Assembly: GCA_015067765.1 (NCBI GenBank)
Contig: SVLV01000008.1
Coordinates: 1 to 56,223 of the forward strand
DNA: 56,223 nt
Reading direction: 5' to 3'
DNA from: Oscillospiraceae bacterium
GTDB lineage: Bacteria; Bacillota; Clostridia; Oscillospirales; Oscillospiraceae
The notes under the pieces were generated by a model, which made no database searches, was not told the origin of the DNA, and saw only the letters and a list, made by a program, of their open reading frames with translations. The translations under genes were made by a program, and so were the position numbers. Positions 42,208 to 51,647 of the stretch are shown piece by piece (position 1 is the stretch's first letter; every line of letters begins with the position of its first letter).

Positions 42208-42235
42208 TTGACTTTCTGTCTCCGGAACATATAAA
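42208..42235 (+). promoter_or_regulatory. Promoter of the first yitT-like gene
   Basis: TTGACT (42208-42213), 16 bases, TATAAA (42230-42235). Confidence 0.65.
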
Positions 42236-42284
42236 ATGCTGATAGCACTTCGCCTGCATTTTGACACGAAAGGAAGATCTTTTC

Positions 42285-43169
42285 ATGTGGAATAAAGCTT
42301 TGCATCACAACTGGTCCCGTGTATTGATGGGTGTGTTTGGCACCGCTCTGATGGCGGTGGGTACCAATATATTCATCGTTCCTCAGGGTCTGTATTCCGG
42401 CGGACTGTACGGTCTGTGCCAGGTGATCCGTACCCTTCTTTCCACGGTAGGCGGCATCACCGTCACCCAGGTAGATCTGGCCGGTATCCTATATCTGCTG
42501 CTGAACCTGCCTCTGTTCTGGGTGGGCATTCGCACCATGGGGTACAGTTTCATGGTAAAGACCATCATCTGCACCATTTCCAACTCTCTGTTTTTGACCC
42601 TGATCCCTATTCCGGCCACCCCCATCATCACCGATATTCTCACCAGCTGTCTGCTGGCCGGCATCATCGGCGGCTTCGGCTTCGGTCTGCTTCTGACCTG
42701 CGGCTGCTCCACCGGCGGCATGGATATCATCGGCCTGTACCTGTCCAAGAAGGGTGGAGGTTTCACCGTGGGTAAGATCAGCATGGCATTTAATGTTCTG
42801 CTGTACATGATGTACCTGTTCCTGTTCAACGCCTCCACCGCCATCTATTCCGCCATTTCCTCTGTGTTCGGTTCCCTGTTCACCGATAAGTTTCACCAGC
42901 AGAACATCACCGTTCAGGTGCTGATCTTCAGCAAGCAGCAGGGCTCCGAGCTGGCACAGTTCATTATGCAGAAGCTGGGCCGCGGCATCACCTACTGGGA
43001 GGGCCGGGGTGCCTATACGGACGAGGGTCTGCGCGTATTGTGCGTCTGTCTGTCCAAATACGAGATCGATGAACTGCAGGATCACGTCCATGAAATCGAT
43101 CCCAGCGCATTCTTCATCATTCAGGAGGGCGTCCGGGTGGAGGGCGCTTTCGACCGCAATCTGACCTGA
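42285..43169 (+). CDS. YitT family membrane protein (first copy)
   Basis: Membrane protein of 294 residues. Five or six helices cover the first 200 residues, including LTCGCSTGGMDIIGLYLSKK, the YitT signature. The C-terminal 90 residues are a DUF2179 domain (GRGITYWEGRGAYTDEG), a soluble beta-alpha fold. The ATG at 42285 has AAAGGAAG upstream. Function is unknown for the family; a transport role is often assumed. A second copy lies at 51.6 kb. Confidence 0.9.
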   Translation: MWNKALHHNWSRVLMGVFGTALMAVGTNIFIVPQGLYSGGLYGLCQVIRTLLSTVGGITVTQVDLAGILYLLLNLPLFWVGIRTMGYSFMVKTIICTISNSLFLTLIPIPATPIITDILTSCLLAGIIGGFGFGLLLTCGCSTGGMDIIGLYLSKKGGGFTVGKISMAFNVLLYMMYLFLFNASTAIYSAISSVFGSLFTDKFHQQNITVQVLIFSKQQGSELAQFIMQKLGRGITYWEGRGAYTDEGLRVLCVCLSKYEIDELQDHVHEIDPSAFFIIQEGVRVEGAFDRNLT

Positions 43170-43186
43170 CCTCTTCCTTATATGCC

Positions 43187-43214
43187 AAAGGCGCACCCTT
43201 CAGGGTGCGCCTTT
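43187..43214 (+). terminator. Terminator of the first yitT-like gene
   Basis: A 12-bp perfect stem (AAAGGCGCACCC and its complement) with a TTCA loop, followed by CTTTTA. Confidence 0.85.
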
Positions 43215-43228
43215 CTTTTACAGAAAAA

Positions 43229-43258
43229 AAGAAGCAGCTGTTTTCACAACTGCTTCTT
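43229..43258 (-). terminator. Terminator of tRNA-Gly
   Basis: A 13-bp stem (AAGAAGCAGTTGT against ACAGCTGCTTCTT on the minus strand, one mismatch) followed by TTTTT, directly after the tRNA. Confidence 0.85.
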
Positions 43259-43259
43259 A

Positions 43260-43335
43260 TGGAGCGGGCGACGAGGCTCGAACTCGCTACCTCGACCTTG
43301 GCAAGGTCGCGCTCTACCAGATGAGCTACGCCCGC
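43260..43335 (-). tRNA. tRNA-Gly (anticodon GCC)
   Basis: 76-base tRNA with encoded CCA, acceptor GCGGGCG/CGCCCGC, U at the discriminator position and anticodon GCC in the loop TTGCCAA. Confidence 0.96.
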
Positions 43336-43348
43336 AAACGCAGGATTG

Positions 43349-43377
43349 ATTATATCGTAGCTTTTTCTGTTTGTCAA
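43349..43377 (-). promoter_or_regulatory. tRNA-Gly promoter (full consensus)
   Basis: On the minus strand TTGACA (43372-43377), 17 bases, TATAAT (43349-43354), a perfect sigma-A promoter. Confidence 0.92.
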
Positions 43378-43387
43378 GCCTCAAAAA

Positions 43388-44032
43388 TCAATTTTTTAGC
43401 AAAATTTCTATAATGACCACGCTGCCGTCCTCCGGATAGAAGTTTACCTGCCAATTTTCCGCTGCAGGTCCGTTCAATTCCATCTGAACACGGCTCACTA
43501 CCTTCCGCACCTGTTCCTGCTGGCTTCGGTCAAAATGGCCCATCTGCACCACCAGTTCTGCGGCCTCGCTCTTTGCCGCCGCAGTCAACAGATCCTGCAG
43601 TGCTTCCACGCCGGTAATATGCATGATCTTCTTCAGACTTTCCCGATCTCCACGGTAACTGATGGTCAACCGGATCTGATCATAATTGCGGTTGTCCTCA
43701 TCCACCGTATAGGCCATGTATTCCACTGCGTAGGCACCCAGGGGAGTCTGTGTGCGCACCTCATCGCAGGCTCTTTCCACAGCATTGCGAACATCGAAGT
43801 TTTCCTCGGGAGGATAGAGCCAGATCACGCCTTCCGAGATACCATCCTGTACCAAAAGCAGCAGGCTGTTGACCAGATCCTGATAGTTCTCCGCACGCAG
43901 CAGATTCTCCCGTTCATAATAGGTGGAGCTGTGGGGCTGGACCGTGCCATATTCCCGATTCAGCAGTGCAACGCAGCCGGGCAGCGTCAAAAGCATCCCC
44001 AACAGCAGCAGACAGGATAATACTCTCTTCAT
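43388..44032 (-). CDS. Lipoprotein of unknown function downstream of parC
   Basis: Exported protein of 214 residues. The signal peptide MKRVLSCLLLLGMLLTLPGC ends in a lipobox, so Cys20 should be lipidated. The mature part is mixed alpha/beta with acidic patches and matches no family I recognise. It starts 13 bases after the parC stop codon and may be cotranscribed with the topoisomerase genes, an odd partner for a surface lipoprotein. No clear terminator follows; the tRNA-Gly promoter is just downstream. Confidence 0.82.
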   Translation of the reverse strand: MKRVLSCLLLLGMLLTLPGCVALLNREYGTVQPHSSTYYERENLLRAENYQDLVNSLLLLVQDGISEGVIWLYPPEENFDVRNAVERACDEVRTQTPLGAYAVEYMAYTVDEDNRNYDQIRLTISYRGDRESLKKIMHITGVEALQDLLTAAAKSEAAELVVQMGHFDRSQQEQVRKVVSRVQMELNGPAAENWQVNFYPEDGSVVIIEILLKN

Positions 44033-44045
44033 AACAAGCCCCCGT

Positions 44046-46289
44046 TTACAGCAGCGAGATTTGTTCCTGACCCTGATCCTCCGGCTTCAGCAGCGCACCG
44101 GCCGCAGGCAGAGAACGGCTGCGATAGCGGCTGTGGTTGCAGATGCCGGTCTCCTCCACCGGCGCAACGCGCTCCAGACGGTATTTGGTCTTCAGTGTCA
44201 TCACCTGTACCCCCTGTGTGGCGCGGGTGGATTTGGGCAGCAGCAGGGAGGTGTGCATCAGCAATGCACGGGTTTCTGTGGAGTACAGTGCCAGCTCCCG
44301 ATCTTCTGCCAGAGGCAGAATTGCCACCAGGGGACTCTTATCGGAATAGGCGCCGGTCAGCTTGCGGCGATTGGATGTGGTGGTATAGGCTTTCAGCTCC
44401 ACACGGGCTGCCTTGCCGTTTTCAAAGAAGAACAGCAGGTGTCCGCTGTAATCCCCCGGCAGCACCATGGCCACCACGTTCTCGCCCTCATCCATGCCCA
44501 GCTTAGCAGGCAGGTAATCACCCAGCACCGAGGCCTTGCTGTCTGCAAATTCCGAGGCACGGATCTTATACACCTGCTGCCGGTCGGTGAAGAACATCAG
44601 CTCGGTGTGGTTACTGGCCTCCACCTGCTGACGCAGGCCGTCCCCCTCCTTAAACTTCTGTTCACCGCTCATCCGCAGGGACAACGGTGTAATCTTTTTA
44701 AAGTATCCCTCCCGGGACAGGAAGAGAGTCACCGGATAATCCTCTACCTGGACATCCTCCTCATACTCTTCCACCTCATGGCTATAGACAATCTCCGTCT
44801 TACGGGGCTGGGCATATTTCTTGCGTACAGTTTCCAGCTCGCCCACGATGATCTTGCGAATGCGGGCAGGCTTGGCCAGTGTATCCTCCAGATCGGCGAT
44901 CTCCGCCGTCAGACTCTCCGTCTCCTGCACCCGCTTGAGGATGTATTCTTTATTGATGTTGCGCAGCTTAATCTCTGCCACATACTCCGCCTGGATCTGG
45001 TCGATACCAAAGCCGATCATCAGGTTGGGGATGACTTCTGCCTCCTCCTCCGTCTCGCGGATGATGGCGATGGCCCGGTCGATATCCAACAGGATGCGCT
45101 TCAAGCCCAGCAGCAGATGCAGCTTCTCCTTCTTCTTGGAGAGAATAAAATAGACCCGCCGTTTGACACAGTCCGTGCGCCAGGCCAGCCACTCGTCCAG
45201 CAGCTCGCCCACACCCAGAACCCGGGGCATACCGGCAATGAGGATGTTGAAGTTGCAGCTGACGGTATCCTGCAGCGGTGTCAGCTTAAACAGCTTCTGC
45301 ATCAGCTTGTCCGGGTCCACGCCGCGCTTGAGGTCGATGGTCAGTTTCAGGCCAGAGAGGTCCGTCTCATCGCGCATGTCGCTGATCTCTTTGATCTTGC
45401 CGGCCTTCACCAGCTCAGCCACCTTATCCAGGATCACTTCCAGGGAGGTGGAGTAGGGGATCTCATAGATCTCGATTAGGTTTTCCTTCTTGTCGTAGCG
45501 GTACTTGGCCCGCACCTTCACACCGCCGCGGCCGGTGCGGTAGATCTCCTTCAGCTCCTCCGGCTGGCAGATCAGCTGACCGCCGGTGGAAAAATCGGGG
45601 GCCAGCAGCGTGCTGGAGATGTCGTGATCCGGGTTTTTCAGCAGGGCAATGGTGGTGTCGCACACCTCCCCCAGGTTGAAACCGCAGATCTGGGAGGCCA
45701 TGCCCACGGCAATGCCCTGATTGGCCGAAACCAGCACATTGGGGTAGGTGGTGGGCAGCAGGCTGGGCTCCTTGGTGGTGTTATCGTAGTTGTCCACAAA
45801 GTCCACTGCGTCGCAGTCCAGGTCCCGGAACAGTTCCGCGCAGATAGGGGACAGCTTTGCCTCCGTATAACGGCTGGCGGCATAGGCCATGTCACGGGAG
45901 TATACCTTGCCGAAGTTACCCTTACTGTCTACAAAGGGATGCAGCAGAGCCTCATTGCCCTTGGACAGGCGCACCATGGTCTCATAGATCGCCTGATCAC
46001 CATGGGGGTTCAGGCGCATGGTCTGGCCCACAATGTTGGCGGACTTGGTCCGACCTCCGGACAGCAGCCCCATCTTATACATGGTGTACAGCAGCTTGCG
46101 GTGGGAGGGCTTGAAGCCATCGATCTCGGGAATGGCCCGGGATACGATCACCGACATGGCATAGGGCATATAGTTGCTGTCCAGCGTCTCCGTAATGGGC
46201 TGGTCCAGCACCGTGCCACGCAGACCCATCACATTGGGATCGGCCACGCGCCGGATGGACACCTCTTTTTCCGTTTTCTTCTTAGCCAT
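44046..46289 (-). CDS. parC: Type II DNA topoisomerase subunit A (ParC/GyrA-like)
   Basis: DNA cleavage subunit of 747 residues. The catalytic tyrosine is in AASRYTEAKLS, with arginine before it as in the family. The C-terminal beta-propeller is short and lacks the gyrase QRRGGKG box, so topoisomerase IV (decatenation) is more likely than gyrase. The pair with the B subunit upstream, 32 bases away, matches the second topoisomerase of Clostridia. Assignment to ParC rather than GyrA is from these features. Confidence 0.85.
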   Translation of the reverse strand: MAKKKTEKEVSIRRVADPNVMGLRGTVLDQPITETLDSNYMPYAMSVIVSRAIPEIDGFKPSHRKLLYTMYKMGLLSGGRTKSANIVGQTMRLNPHGDQAIYETMVRLSKGNEALLHPFVDSKGNFGKVYSRDMAYAASRYTEAKLSPICAELFRDLDCDAVDFVDNYDNTTKEPSLLPTTYPNVLVSANQGIAVGMASQICGFNLGEVCDTTIALLKNPDHDISSTLLAPDFSTGGQLICQPEELKEIYRTGRGGVKVRAKYRYDKKENLIEIYEIPYSTSLEVILDKVAELVKAGKIKEISDMRDETDLSGLKLTIDLKRGVDPDKLMQKLFKLTPLQDTVSCNFNILIAGMPRVLGVGELLDEWLAWRTDCVKRRVYFILSKKKEKLHLLLGLKRILLDIDRAIAIIRETEEEAEVIPNLMIGFGIDQIQAEYVAEIKLRNINKEYILKRVQETESLTAEIADLEDTLAKPARIRKIIVGELETVRKKYAQPRKTEIVYSHEVEEYEEDVQVEDYPVTLFLSREGYFKKITPLSLRMSGEQKFKEGDGLRQQVEASNHTELMFFTDRQQVYKIRASEFADSKASVLGDYLPAKLGMDEGENVVAMVLPGDYSGHLLFFFENGKAARVELKAYTTTSNRRKLTGAYSDKSPLVAILPLAEDRELALYSTETRALLMHTSLLLPKSTRATQGVQVMTLKTKYRLERVAPVEETGICNHSRYRSRSLPAAGALLKPEDQGQEQISLL

Positions 46290-46321
46290 AACAGCGGATT
46301 CCTTTCCTGATTATGGGGACA

Positions 46322-48307
46322 TCAGCTGACATCGATCATATCCAGATACTTGTAGCCGTTTTCCGCAATATAGTCCTTGCGGCCGGACAGGTTATCGCCC
46401 AACAGCAGGTCAAAGACCCGGGCGGTCTCCTCCGCCTCGTCGGGCATCACCTTCACCAGACGGCGGGTCTCGGGATTCATGGTGGTCAGCCACATCATCT
46501 CGGGATCGTTCTCACCCAGTCCCTTGGAGCGCTGGACATTGACCTTCTTGCCCTCCAGCTCCCGCAGGATCTCCACCTTCTCCCGCTCGGAGTAGGCAAA
46601 CCATGTCTTTTCCTTGCAGGTGATCTCAAAGAGGGGCGTCTCTGCAATATACACATAGCCCTCACGGATCAGGGTGGGGCACAGACGGTAGAGCATGGTC
46701 AGAATCAGTGTGCGGATCTGGAATCCGTCCACATCACCGTCGGTACAGATAACCACCTTGTTCCAGCGGAGACTATTCAGGTCAAACTGGTTGATGTCCT
46801 TGGCGGTTTTGCCGCTGACCTCCACACCGCAGCCCAGCACTTTGATCAGATCGGTGATCACATCGCTCTTGAAGATACGGGGATAATCCGCCTTCAGGCA
46901 GTTGAGGATCTTGCCGCGGACAGGCATCAGACCCTGGAACTCGGCGTCCCGGGACTGCTTGCAGGCGCCCAGTGCGGAGTCACCCTCCACGATGTAGATC
47001 TCCCGGCGGGACACATCCTTGGTGCGGCAGTCCACGAATTTCTGCACCCGGTTGGCAATATCGATTTTCTCCGTCAGTTTTTTCTTTTGGTTGATGCGGG
47101 TCTTTTCCGCCGTCTCGCGACTGCGCTTGTTGATGAGTACCTGGGCCGCGATTTTTTCGGCAGCCTCCCGGTTTTCAATAAAATAGACCTGCATCTGCTC
47201 CCGCAGGAACTTATTCATGGCGTCCTGCACGAATTTGTTGGTGATGGCCTTCTTGGTCTGGTTCTCATAACTGGTCTGGGTGGAGAAGTTGTTGGACACC
47301 AGAATCAGGCAGTCCTGCACATCGGGATAGGTGATCTTGGTCTCTCCCTTGGTATACTTGTTGTTCTCCTGCAGGTACTTGTCGATGGCCGCCACAAAGG
47401 CCAGACGGGCTGCCTTCTCGGGACTGCCGCCGTGCTCCAGCCAGCTGGAGTTGTGGTAGTGCTCCACCAGATGGACCCGGTTGGAGAAGCAGCAGGCAAT
47501 GTTCAGCTTCACCTTATACTCCGGCTTGTCCTCCCGGTCACGGCCCCGACGCTCCGTCTCCCAGCAGACGGGCTCGGTGAGAGCATCCTCTCCGGCCAGC
47601 TCCGCAATATAATCGGCGATGCCGTTCTGATAGACAAAATCCTCCGTCTGGAACTTGCCGCCCACCTGATTGCGGAAACGGAAGGTGATGCCTGCATTGA
47701 CCACCGCCTGACGCTTCATCACATCCCGGTAGTAGTCGGCGGGAATATCGATATCGGTAAAGACCTCCAGATCCGGCAGCCAGCGGATGAGGGTGCCGGT
47801 CTTTTTCTTGCTGCCGGTCTGCTCCGCCGTCTGCATCTGGCCCACGATCTCGCCCCGCTCAAAGTGCAGGGTATACTCCTTCCCCTCGCGCCAGACGGTC
47901 ACATCCATATAACGGGAGGCATACTGGGTGGCACAGGAGCCCAGACCGTTGAGACCCAGGGCAAACTCATAGTTTTCGCTGCTCTCATTGTCGTACTTGC
48001 CGCCGGCATAGAGCTCGCAGAATACCAGCTCCCAGTTGTAGCGCCCTTCTTTCTCATTCCAATCCACCGGGCAGCCGCGGCCGGCATCCTCCACCTCCAC
48101 AGAGTGGTCGGCGTAACGGGTCACGGTGATGACCCGGCCATGCCCGGCCCGGGCCTCATCGATGGCATTGGAGAGGATCTCAAATACCGCGTGCTGACAG
48201 CCCTCCAATCCGTCGGAGCCAAAAATGACACCGGGCCGTTTGCGGACACGGTCTGCGCCCTTCAGGCTGGAGATACTCTCATTATCATAAACTTTCTTCT
48301 TAGCCAT
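46322..48307 (-). CDS. parE: Type II DNA topoisomerase subunit B (ParE/GyrB-like)
   Basis: ATPase subunit of 661 residues. GHKL motifs (ILSNAIDEA, EDAGRGCPVD, LGLNGLGSC) and the TOPRIM domain (VEGDSALGACKQSRD, CTDGDVDGFQIRTL) are complete. The ATG at 48307 has GGAGGAG upstream. The DAGRGCPVD form, where DNGRGIPV is usual, and the diverged N-terminus set it apart from typical gyrase B. It precedes parC on the same strand. Confidence 0.86.
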   Translation of the reverse strand: MAKKKVYDNESISSLKGADRVRKRPGVIFGSDGLEGCQHAVFEILSNAIDEARAGHGRVITVTRYADHSVEVEDAGRGCPVDWNEKEGRYNWELVFCELYAGGKYDNESSENYEFALGLNGLGSCATQYASRYMDVTVWREGKEYTLHFERGEIVGQMQTAEQTGSKKKTGTLIRWLPDLEVFTDIDIPADYYRDVMKRQAVVNAGITFRFRNQVGGKFQTEDFVYQNGIADYIAELAGEDALTEPVCWETERRGRDREDKPEYKVKLNIACCFSNRVHLVEHYHNSSWLEHGGSPEKAARLAFVAAIDKYLQENNKYTKGETKITYPDVQDCLILVSNNFSTQTSYENQTKKAITNKFVQDAMNKFLREQMQVYFIENREAAEKIAAQVLINKRSRETAEKTRINQKKKLTEKIDIANRVQKFVDCRTKDVSRREIYIVEGDSALGACKQSRDAEFQGLMPVRGKILNCLKADYPRIFKSDVITDLIKVLGCGVEVSGKTAKDINQFDLNSLRWNKVVICTDGDVDGFQIRTLILTMLYRLCPTLIREGYVYIAETPLFEITCKEKTWFAYSEREKVEILRELEGKKVNVQRSKGLGENDPEMMWLTTMNPETRRLVKVMPDEAEETARVFDLLLGDNLSGRKDYIAENGYKYLDMIDVS

Positions 48308-48338
48308 ACAGCTCCTCCGAATGAACATATACTATTTT

Positions 48339-48367
48339 ATTTTATCGCAATTTCCCTCATCTGGCAA
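48339..48367 (-). promoter_or_regulatory. parE promoter
   Basis: On the minus strand TTGCCA (48362-48367), 17 bases, TAAAAT (48339-48344). The whole gap between parE and proB (about 330 bases) also holds an orphan hairpin, DnaA-box-like repeats and the proB promoter, and no gene. Confidence 0.75.
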
Positions 48368-48465
48368 GTGCAGGAATCTCCCCTCCGCCTGCCTTCGACA
48401 GAATGCATCGGGAAAGGAAAAAAGATGCAAGGTTTACAGAAAAAATAACCTCCCTGCAACCGCCA

Positions 48466-48491
48466 AAAAACCTTATGGCCACAAGGTTTTT
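48466..48491. terminator. Orphan terminator-like hairpin
   Basis: Nine-base perfect arms (AAAAACCTT/AAGGTTTTT) with an eight-base loop containing TGGCCA. No gene ends here on either strand, so it may end a small RNA or prevent read-through between divergent operons. Confidence 0.5.
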
Positions 48492-48516
48492 CACAGTTTC
48501 CACATAGTTTTCCACA
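48487..48516 (+). promoter_or_regulatory. Cluster of DnaA-box-like sequences
   Basis: TTTTTCACA (48487-48495) and TTTTCCACA (48508-48516) fit the DnaA box TTWTNCACA, and GTTTCCACA (48496-48504) differs by one base. The last two are 12 bases apart. The cluster lies in the divergent parE/proB gap. Confidence 0.45.
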
Positions 48517-48586
48517 TCGTTATGTCAACGCCGTTATGCGGCAAAAAATACAAAAGAGATATTTTTTACCGGGATCGGCAGGATGA

Positions 48587-48615
48587 TTGCAATTCCCGGA
48601 GAATGCTGATAGAAT
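48587..48615 (+). promoter_or_regulatory. proB promoter
   Basis: TTGCAA (48587-48592), 17 bases, TAGAAT (48610-48615), followed by proB 25 bases later. Confidence 0.8.
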
Positions 48616-48640
48616 AGGGGCAATTAGGAGGAATGCAACC

Positions 48641-49411
48641 ATGAGAATTGTCATCAAAGTAGGCACGTCCACGCTGGCCCACACCACCGGCCACATCAAT
48701 ATCCGCCGGGTAGAGCAGTTGTGCAAGGTCCTCAGCGATCTGAAAAACGCAGGCAACGAGGTCGTTCTGGTCTCCTCCGGCGCCATTGGCATGGGTATGG
48801 GGAAGCTGTCTTTGCGCCAGCGCCCCCAGGATATGCCCACCAAGCAGGCGGCCGCTGCCGTAGGTCAGTGCGAGCTGATGTATACCTACGACAAGCTGTT
48901 TTCCGAATATAACCACACGGTGGCGCAGATCCTGCTGACCGGCAGCGACATTCAGCACGAGGATCGCCGCACCAATTTCGAAAATACCCTCTTCCGCCTG
49001 CTGGAACTGGAGGCGCTGCCCATCATCAACGAGAATGATAGTGTGGCCACCGAACAGATCAGCATCGGCGACAACGATACCCTCTCCGCCATTGTGGCCG
49101 TCAGCGCCAGAGCGGATCTTCTGGTGCTTCTGTCGGATATCGACGGACTCTACAGCGCCGATCCCCACAAGGATCCCCAGGCCCAGCTGATCCCCTGCGT
49201 GGAGGAGCTGACCGAAGAGATCTACGCACTGGCCGGCGGCAGCGGCTCCAATCTGGGCACCGGCGGTATGGCCACCAAGCTGCACGCCGCGCAGATCGCC
49301 ACCGATGCCGGCATCGATATGATCATCGCCAACGGCGAGGATCCCCAGATCCTCTATCCCATTGCCGAGGGACAGGCCGTGGGCACCAGATTTATGGGAA
49401 GGAAGAACTGA
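48641..49411 (+). CDS. proB: Glutamate 5-kinase
   Basis: First step of proline synthesis: phosphorylates glutamate with ATP. At 256 residues it contains only the amino acid kinase domain and lacks the C-terminal PUA domain of the longer forms. VKVGTST at the start, [14 protein letters not shown] and [10 protein letters not shown] are visible. TAGGAGG lies eight bases before the ATG. Feedback inhibition by proline may differ in forms without PUA; this is family knowledge. Confidence 0.96.
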   Translation: MRIVIKVGTSTLAHTTGHINIRRVEQLCKVLSDLKNAGNEVVLVSSGAIGMGMGKLSLRQRPQDMPTKQAAAAVGQCELMYTYDKLFSEYNHTVAQILLTGSDIQHEDRRTNFENTLFRLLELEALPIINENDSVATEQISIGDNDTLSAIVAVSARADLLVLLSDIDGLYSADPHKDPQAQLIPCVEELTEEIYALAGGSGSNLGTGGMATKLHAAQIATDAGIDMIIANGEDPQILYPIAEGQAVGTRFMGRKN

Positions 49412-49412
49412 T

Positions 49413-50669
49413 ATGACCACTTTGGAACGGATGCAGCGCGCCCGCCAGGTCAGCCCTCTGCTGGCCGCAGCGGACAGCCGCACGAAAAATAATGCTCTGC
49501 TGGCCATGGCAGATGCTCTGCAGAAGCGGCAGGAGGATATTCTGGCCGCCAACCGGGAGGATCTGGATGCCGCCCGGGGCCACATCTCCGAGGTGATGCT
49601 GGACCGCCTGGCGCTGGACGCCGGACGGATCGCCGGCATGGCGGAGGGGATCCGTCAGGTGGCTGCTCTCCCGGACCCTGTCGGAGAGGTGCTGGCCCGC
49701 GTGGAGCGCCCCAACGGACTGGTGATCGAGAAGACCGCCGTGCCGCTGGGCGTCATTGCCATCATCTACGAGAGCCGCCCCAATGTTACCTCCGATGCTG
49801 CCGCCCTGTGTATCAAGAGTGGAAACGCCTGTATTCTGCGCAGCGGCAAGGAAGCCTGGCGCTCCGCCTGGGCCATCACCTGCGCCATGCAGGAGGGGCT
49901 GGATACCGCAGGTCTGCCCGGCGATCTGGTCCAGCTGGTGGAGGATACCACCCGCCAGAGCGCTTCGGATCTGATGAACGGGGTTGGGTATATTGATCTG
50001 CTGATCCCCCGGGGCGGCGCCGGTCTGATCCGCGCCTGCACCGAGAATGCTGCCGTTCCCTGCATCGAAACCGGCACCGGCATCTGCCACATCTATGTGG
50101 ATAAGTCTGCCGATCTGGATATGGCCCTGGAGATTCTGGAAAATGCCAAAGCCAGCCGCCCCTCCGTCTGCAATGCCTGCGAGGTCTGCCTGGTCCATCG
50201 GGATATCGCTGCCGCTTTTCTGCCCCGCCTCCAGCGCCGTCTGACCGAGGAACGCACCGCCCGCAATCTGCCCCCCGTCCAGCTGCGGGGCGATGCACAG
50301 ACCGTTGCTGTTTTGGGCTGCACCCCCGCAGGCGAGCAGGGGTTTGATACGGAGCATCTGGATTATATTCTGGCTGTCGCCGTGGTGGAGGATGTGGAGG
50401 CAGCCATTGCCCACATCGCACAGCACTCCACCGGCCATAGTGATGCCATCCTCACCGCGGATGACGCTGCTGCTGAGCAGTTCACCCGCCGGGTGGACAG
50501 TGCTGCCGTCTATGTCAACGCCTCCACCCGCTTTACCGATGGCGGCGAATTTGGCTTGGGCTGCGAGATGGGCATCTCCACTCAGAAACTCCACGCCAGA
50601 GGTCCTATGGGTCTGCGGGAGCTGACCACCTACAAATATATTGTGCGCGGCAGCGGCCAGATCCGCTGA
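49413..50669 (+). CDS. proA: Glutamate-5-semialdehyde dehydrogenase (gamma-glutamyl phosphate reductase)
   Basis: Second step of proline synthesis, NADPH-dependent reduction of glutamyl phosphate. Length is 418 residues. The family motif [16 protein letters not shown] and the catalytic cysteine in [12 protein letters not shown] are present. It starts one base after the proB stop codon, so the two genes are translationally coupled; the enzymes form a complex in other bacteria. Confidence 0.97.
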   Translation: MTTLERMQRARQVSPLLAAADSRTKNNALLAMADALQKRQEDILAANREDLDAARGHISEVMLDRLALDAGRIAGMAEGIRQVAALPDPVGEVLARVERPNGLVIEKTAVPLGVIAIIYESRPNVTSDAAALCIKSGNACILRSGKEAWRSAWAITCAMQEGLDTAGLPGDLVQLVEDTTRQSASDLMNGVGYIDLLIPRGGAGLIRACTENAAVPCIETGTGICHIYVDKSADLDMALEILENAKASRPSVCNACEVCLVHRDIAAAFLPRLQRRLTEERTARNLPPVQLRGDAQTVAVLGCTPAGEQGFDTEHLDYILAVAVVEDVEAAIAHIAQHSTGHSDAILTADDAAAEQFTRRVDSAAVYVNASTRFTDGGEFGLGCEMGISTQKLHARGPMGLRELTTYKYIVRGSGQIR

Positions 50670-50687
50670 GCGGGAAGGGAGCTTACT

Positions 50688-51491
50688 ATGGAACGAATCG
50701 GATGCATCGGCGTAGGCAATATGGGCGGCACCATCGCCTCGGTCATCGCCAAGTCCGCGGGCCCGGATGCCCTGTGGGTTTCCAGCCGCACCACGGAAAA
50801 AGCACAGGCTTTTGCTGCAAAGCTGGGCGCACATTCCTCCACCAACCGGGACATTGCCGCCAACGCGCAGGTGATCTTTCTGGGTGTCAAGCCCCAGCTG
50901 ATGGCCGGCATGCTGGCCGATATCGCCCCGGTACTGGCCGCACGGAAGGACCGGTTTTTGCTGGTTTCCATGGCCGGCGGTCATACTGCAGATCACATTA
51001 TGGAGTTGTCCGGCGGTCAGTATCCCGTGCTGCGGATCATGCCCAACACGCCTGCCGGAGTTGGTGCCGGAATGATTCCCTACTGCGGCAACCATCTGGC
51101 TACCGCCGAAGATATGGCCCTGCTGGAGCGTCTGCTGGCCCCTGCCGGCCGTGTAGAGCCCCTCAGCGAGCACCTGATGGAGGCCGCCAGTTCTGTATCC
51201 GGCTGCGGCCCCGCGTTCCTGTGCGTATTTCTGGAGGCCATGGCCGATGCCGGTGTCGCCTGCGGTCTGCCCCGCAAGAGTGCGCTGGAATATGCCGCGC
51301 AGACTATGCTGGGCACCGCCAAGCTGGTGCTGGAGAGCGGTCAGCATCCCGCTGCACTGAAGGATCAGGTCTGTTCCCCCGGTGGTTCCACCATTCAGGG
51401 GGTCCACGCACTGGAGAAGGGCGGCCTGCGTGCCGCTGTGGAGGATGCCGTTCTGGCGGCCTTCGCCCGCAACAACCAGCTGGGCAAATAA
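50688..51491 (+). CDS. proC: Pyrroline-5-carboxylate reductase
   Basis: Last step of proline synthesis, reducing pyrroline-5-carboxylate with NAD(P)H. The Rossmann loop GCIGVGNMGG (about 5-14), RIMPNTPAGVGAG and the ending VCSPGGSTIQGVHALEKGGLR cut across the family signature are clear. Length is 267 residues. It completes the proBAC operon 18 bases after proA. Confidence 0.97.
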   Translation: MERIGCIGVGNMGGTIASVIAKSAGPDALWVSSRTTEKAQAFAAKLGAHSSTNRDIAANAQVIFLGVKPQLMAGMLADIAPVLAARKDRFLLVSMAGGHTADHIMELSGGQYPVLRIMPNTPAGVGAGMIPYCGNHLATAEDMALLERLLAPAGRVEPLSEHLMEAASSVSGCGPAFLCVFLEAMADAGVACGLPRKSALEYAAQTMLGTAKLVLESGQHPAALKDQVCSPGGSTIQGVHALEKGGLRAAVEDAVLAAFARNNQLGK

Positions 51492-51500
51492 ATCATGTTC

Positions 51501-51536
51501 AAAAGGAAGGGAAAACTGTCGTTTTCCCTTCCTTTT
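51501..51536 (+). terminator. Terminator of the proBAC operon
   Basis: A 16-bp perfect stem (AAAAGGAAGGGAAAAC and its complement) with a four-base loop and a T run, nine bases after the stop codon. Confidence 0.9.
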
Positions 51537-51585
51537 TCTGTCCAACGGTCCCTGTCGCTTACATGAAAGATTTCCCGCAAACCTC

Positions 51586-51613
51586 TTTACATATTTTCCC
51601 ATTGTGCTATAGT
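51586..51613 (+). promoter_or_regulatory. Promoter of the second yitT-like gene
   Basis: TTTACA (51586-51591), 16 bases, TATAGT (51608-51613). Confidence 0.65.
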
Positions 51614-51647
51614 GGGTGCGGATCAAAACCCCCAAGGAGGTATCCCT

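Noticed and set aside
48425-48448. Seven-residue peptide with a purine-rich site before the orphan hairpin
   Set aside because: A leader peptide was considered, but the residues carry no run of a regulatory amino acid and the hairpin is too far from proB.
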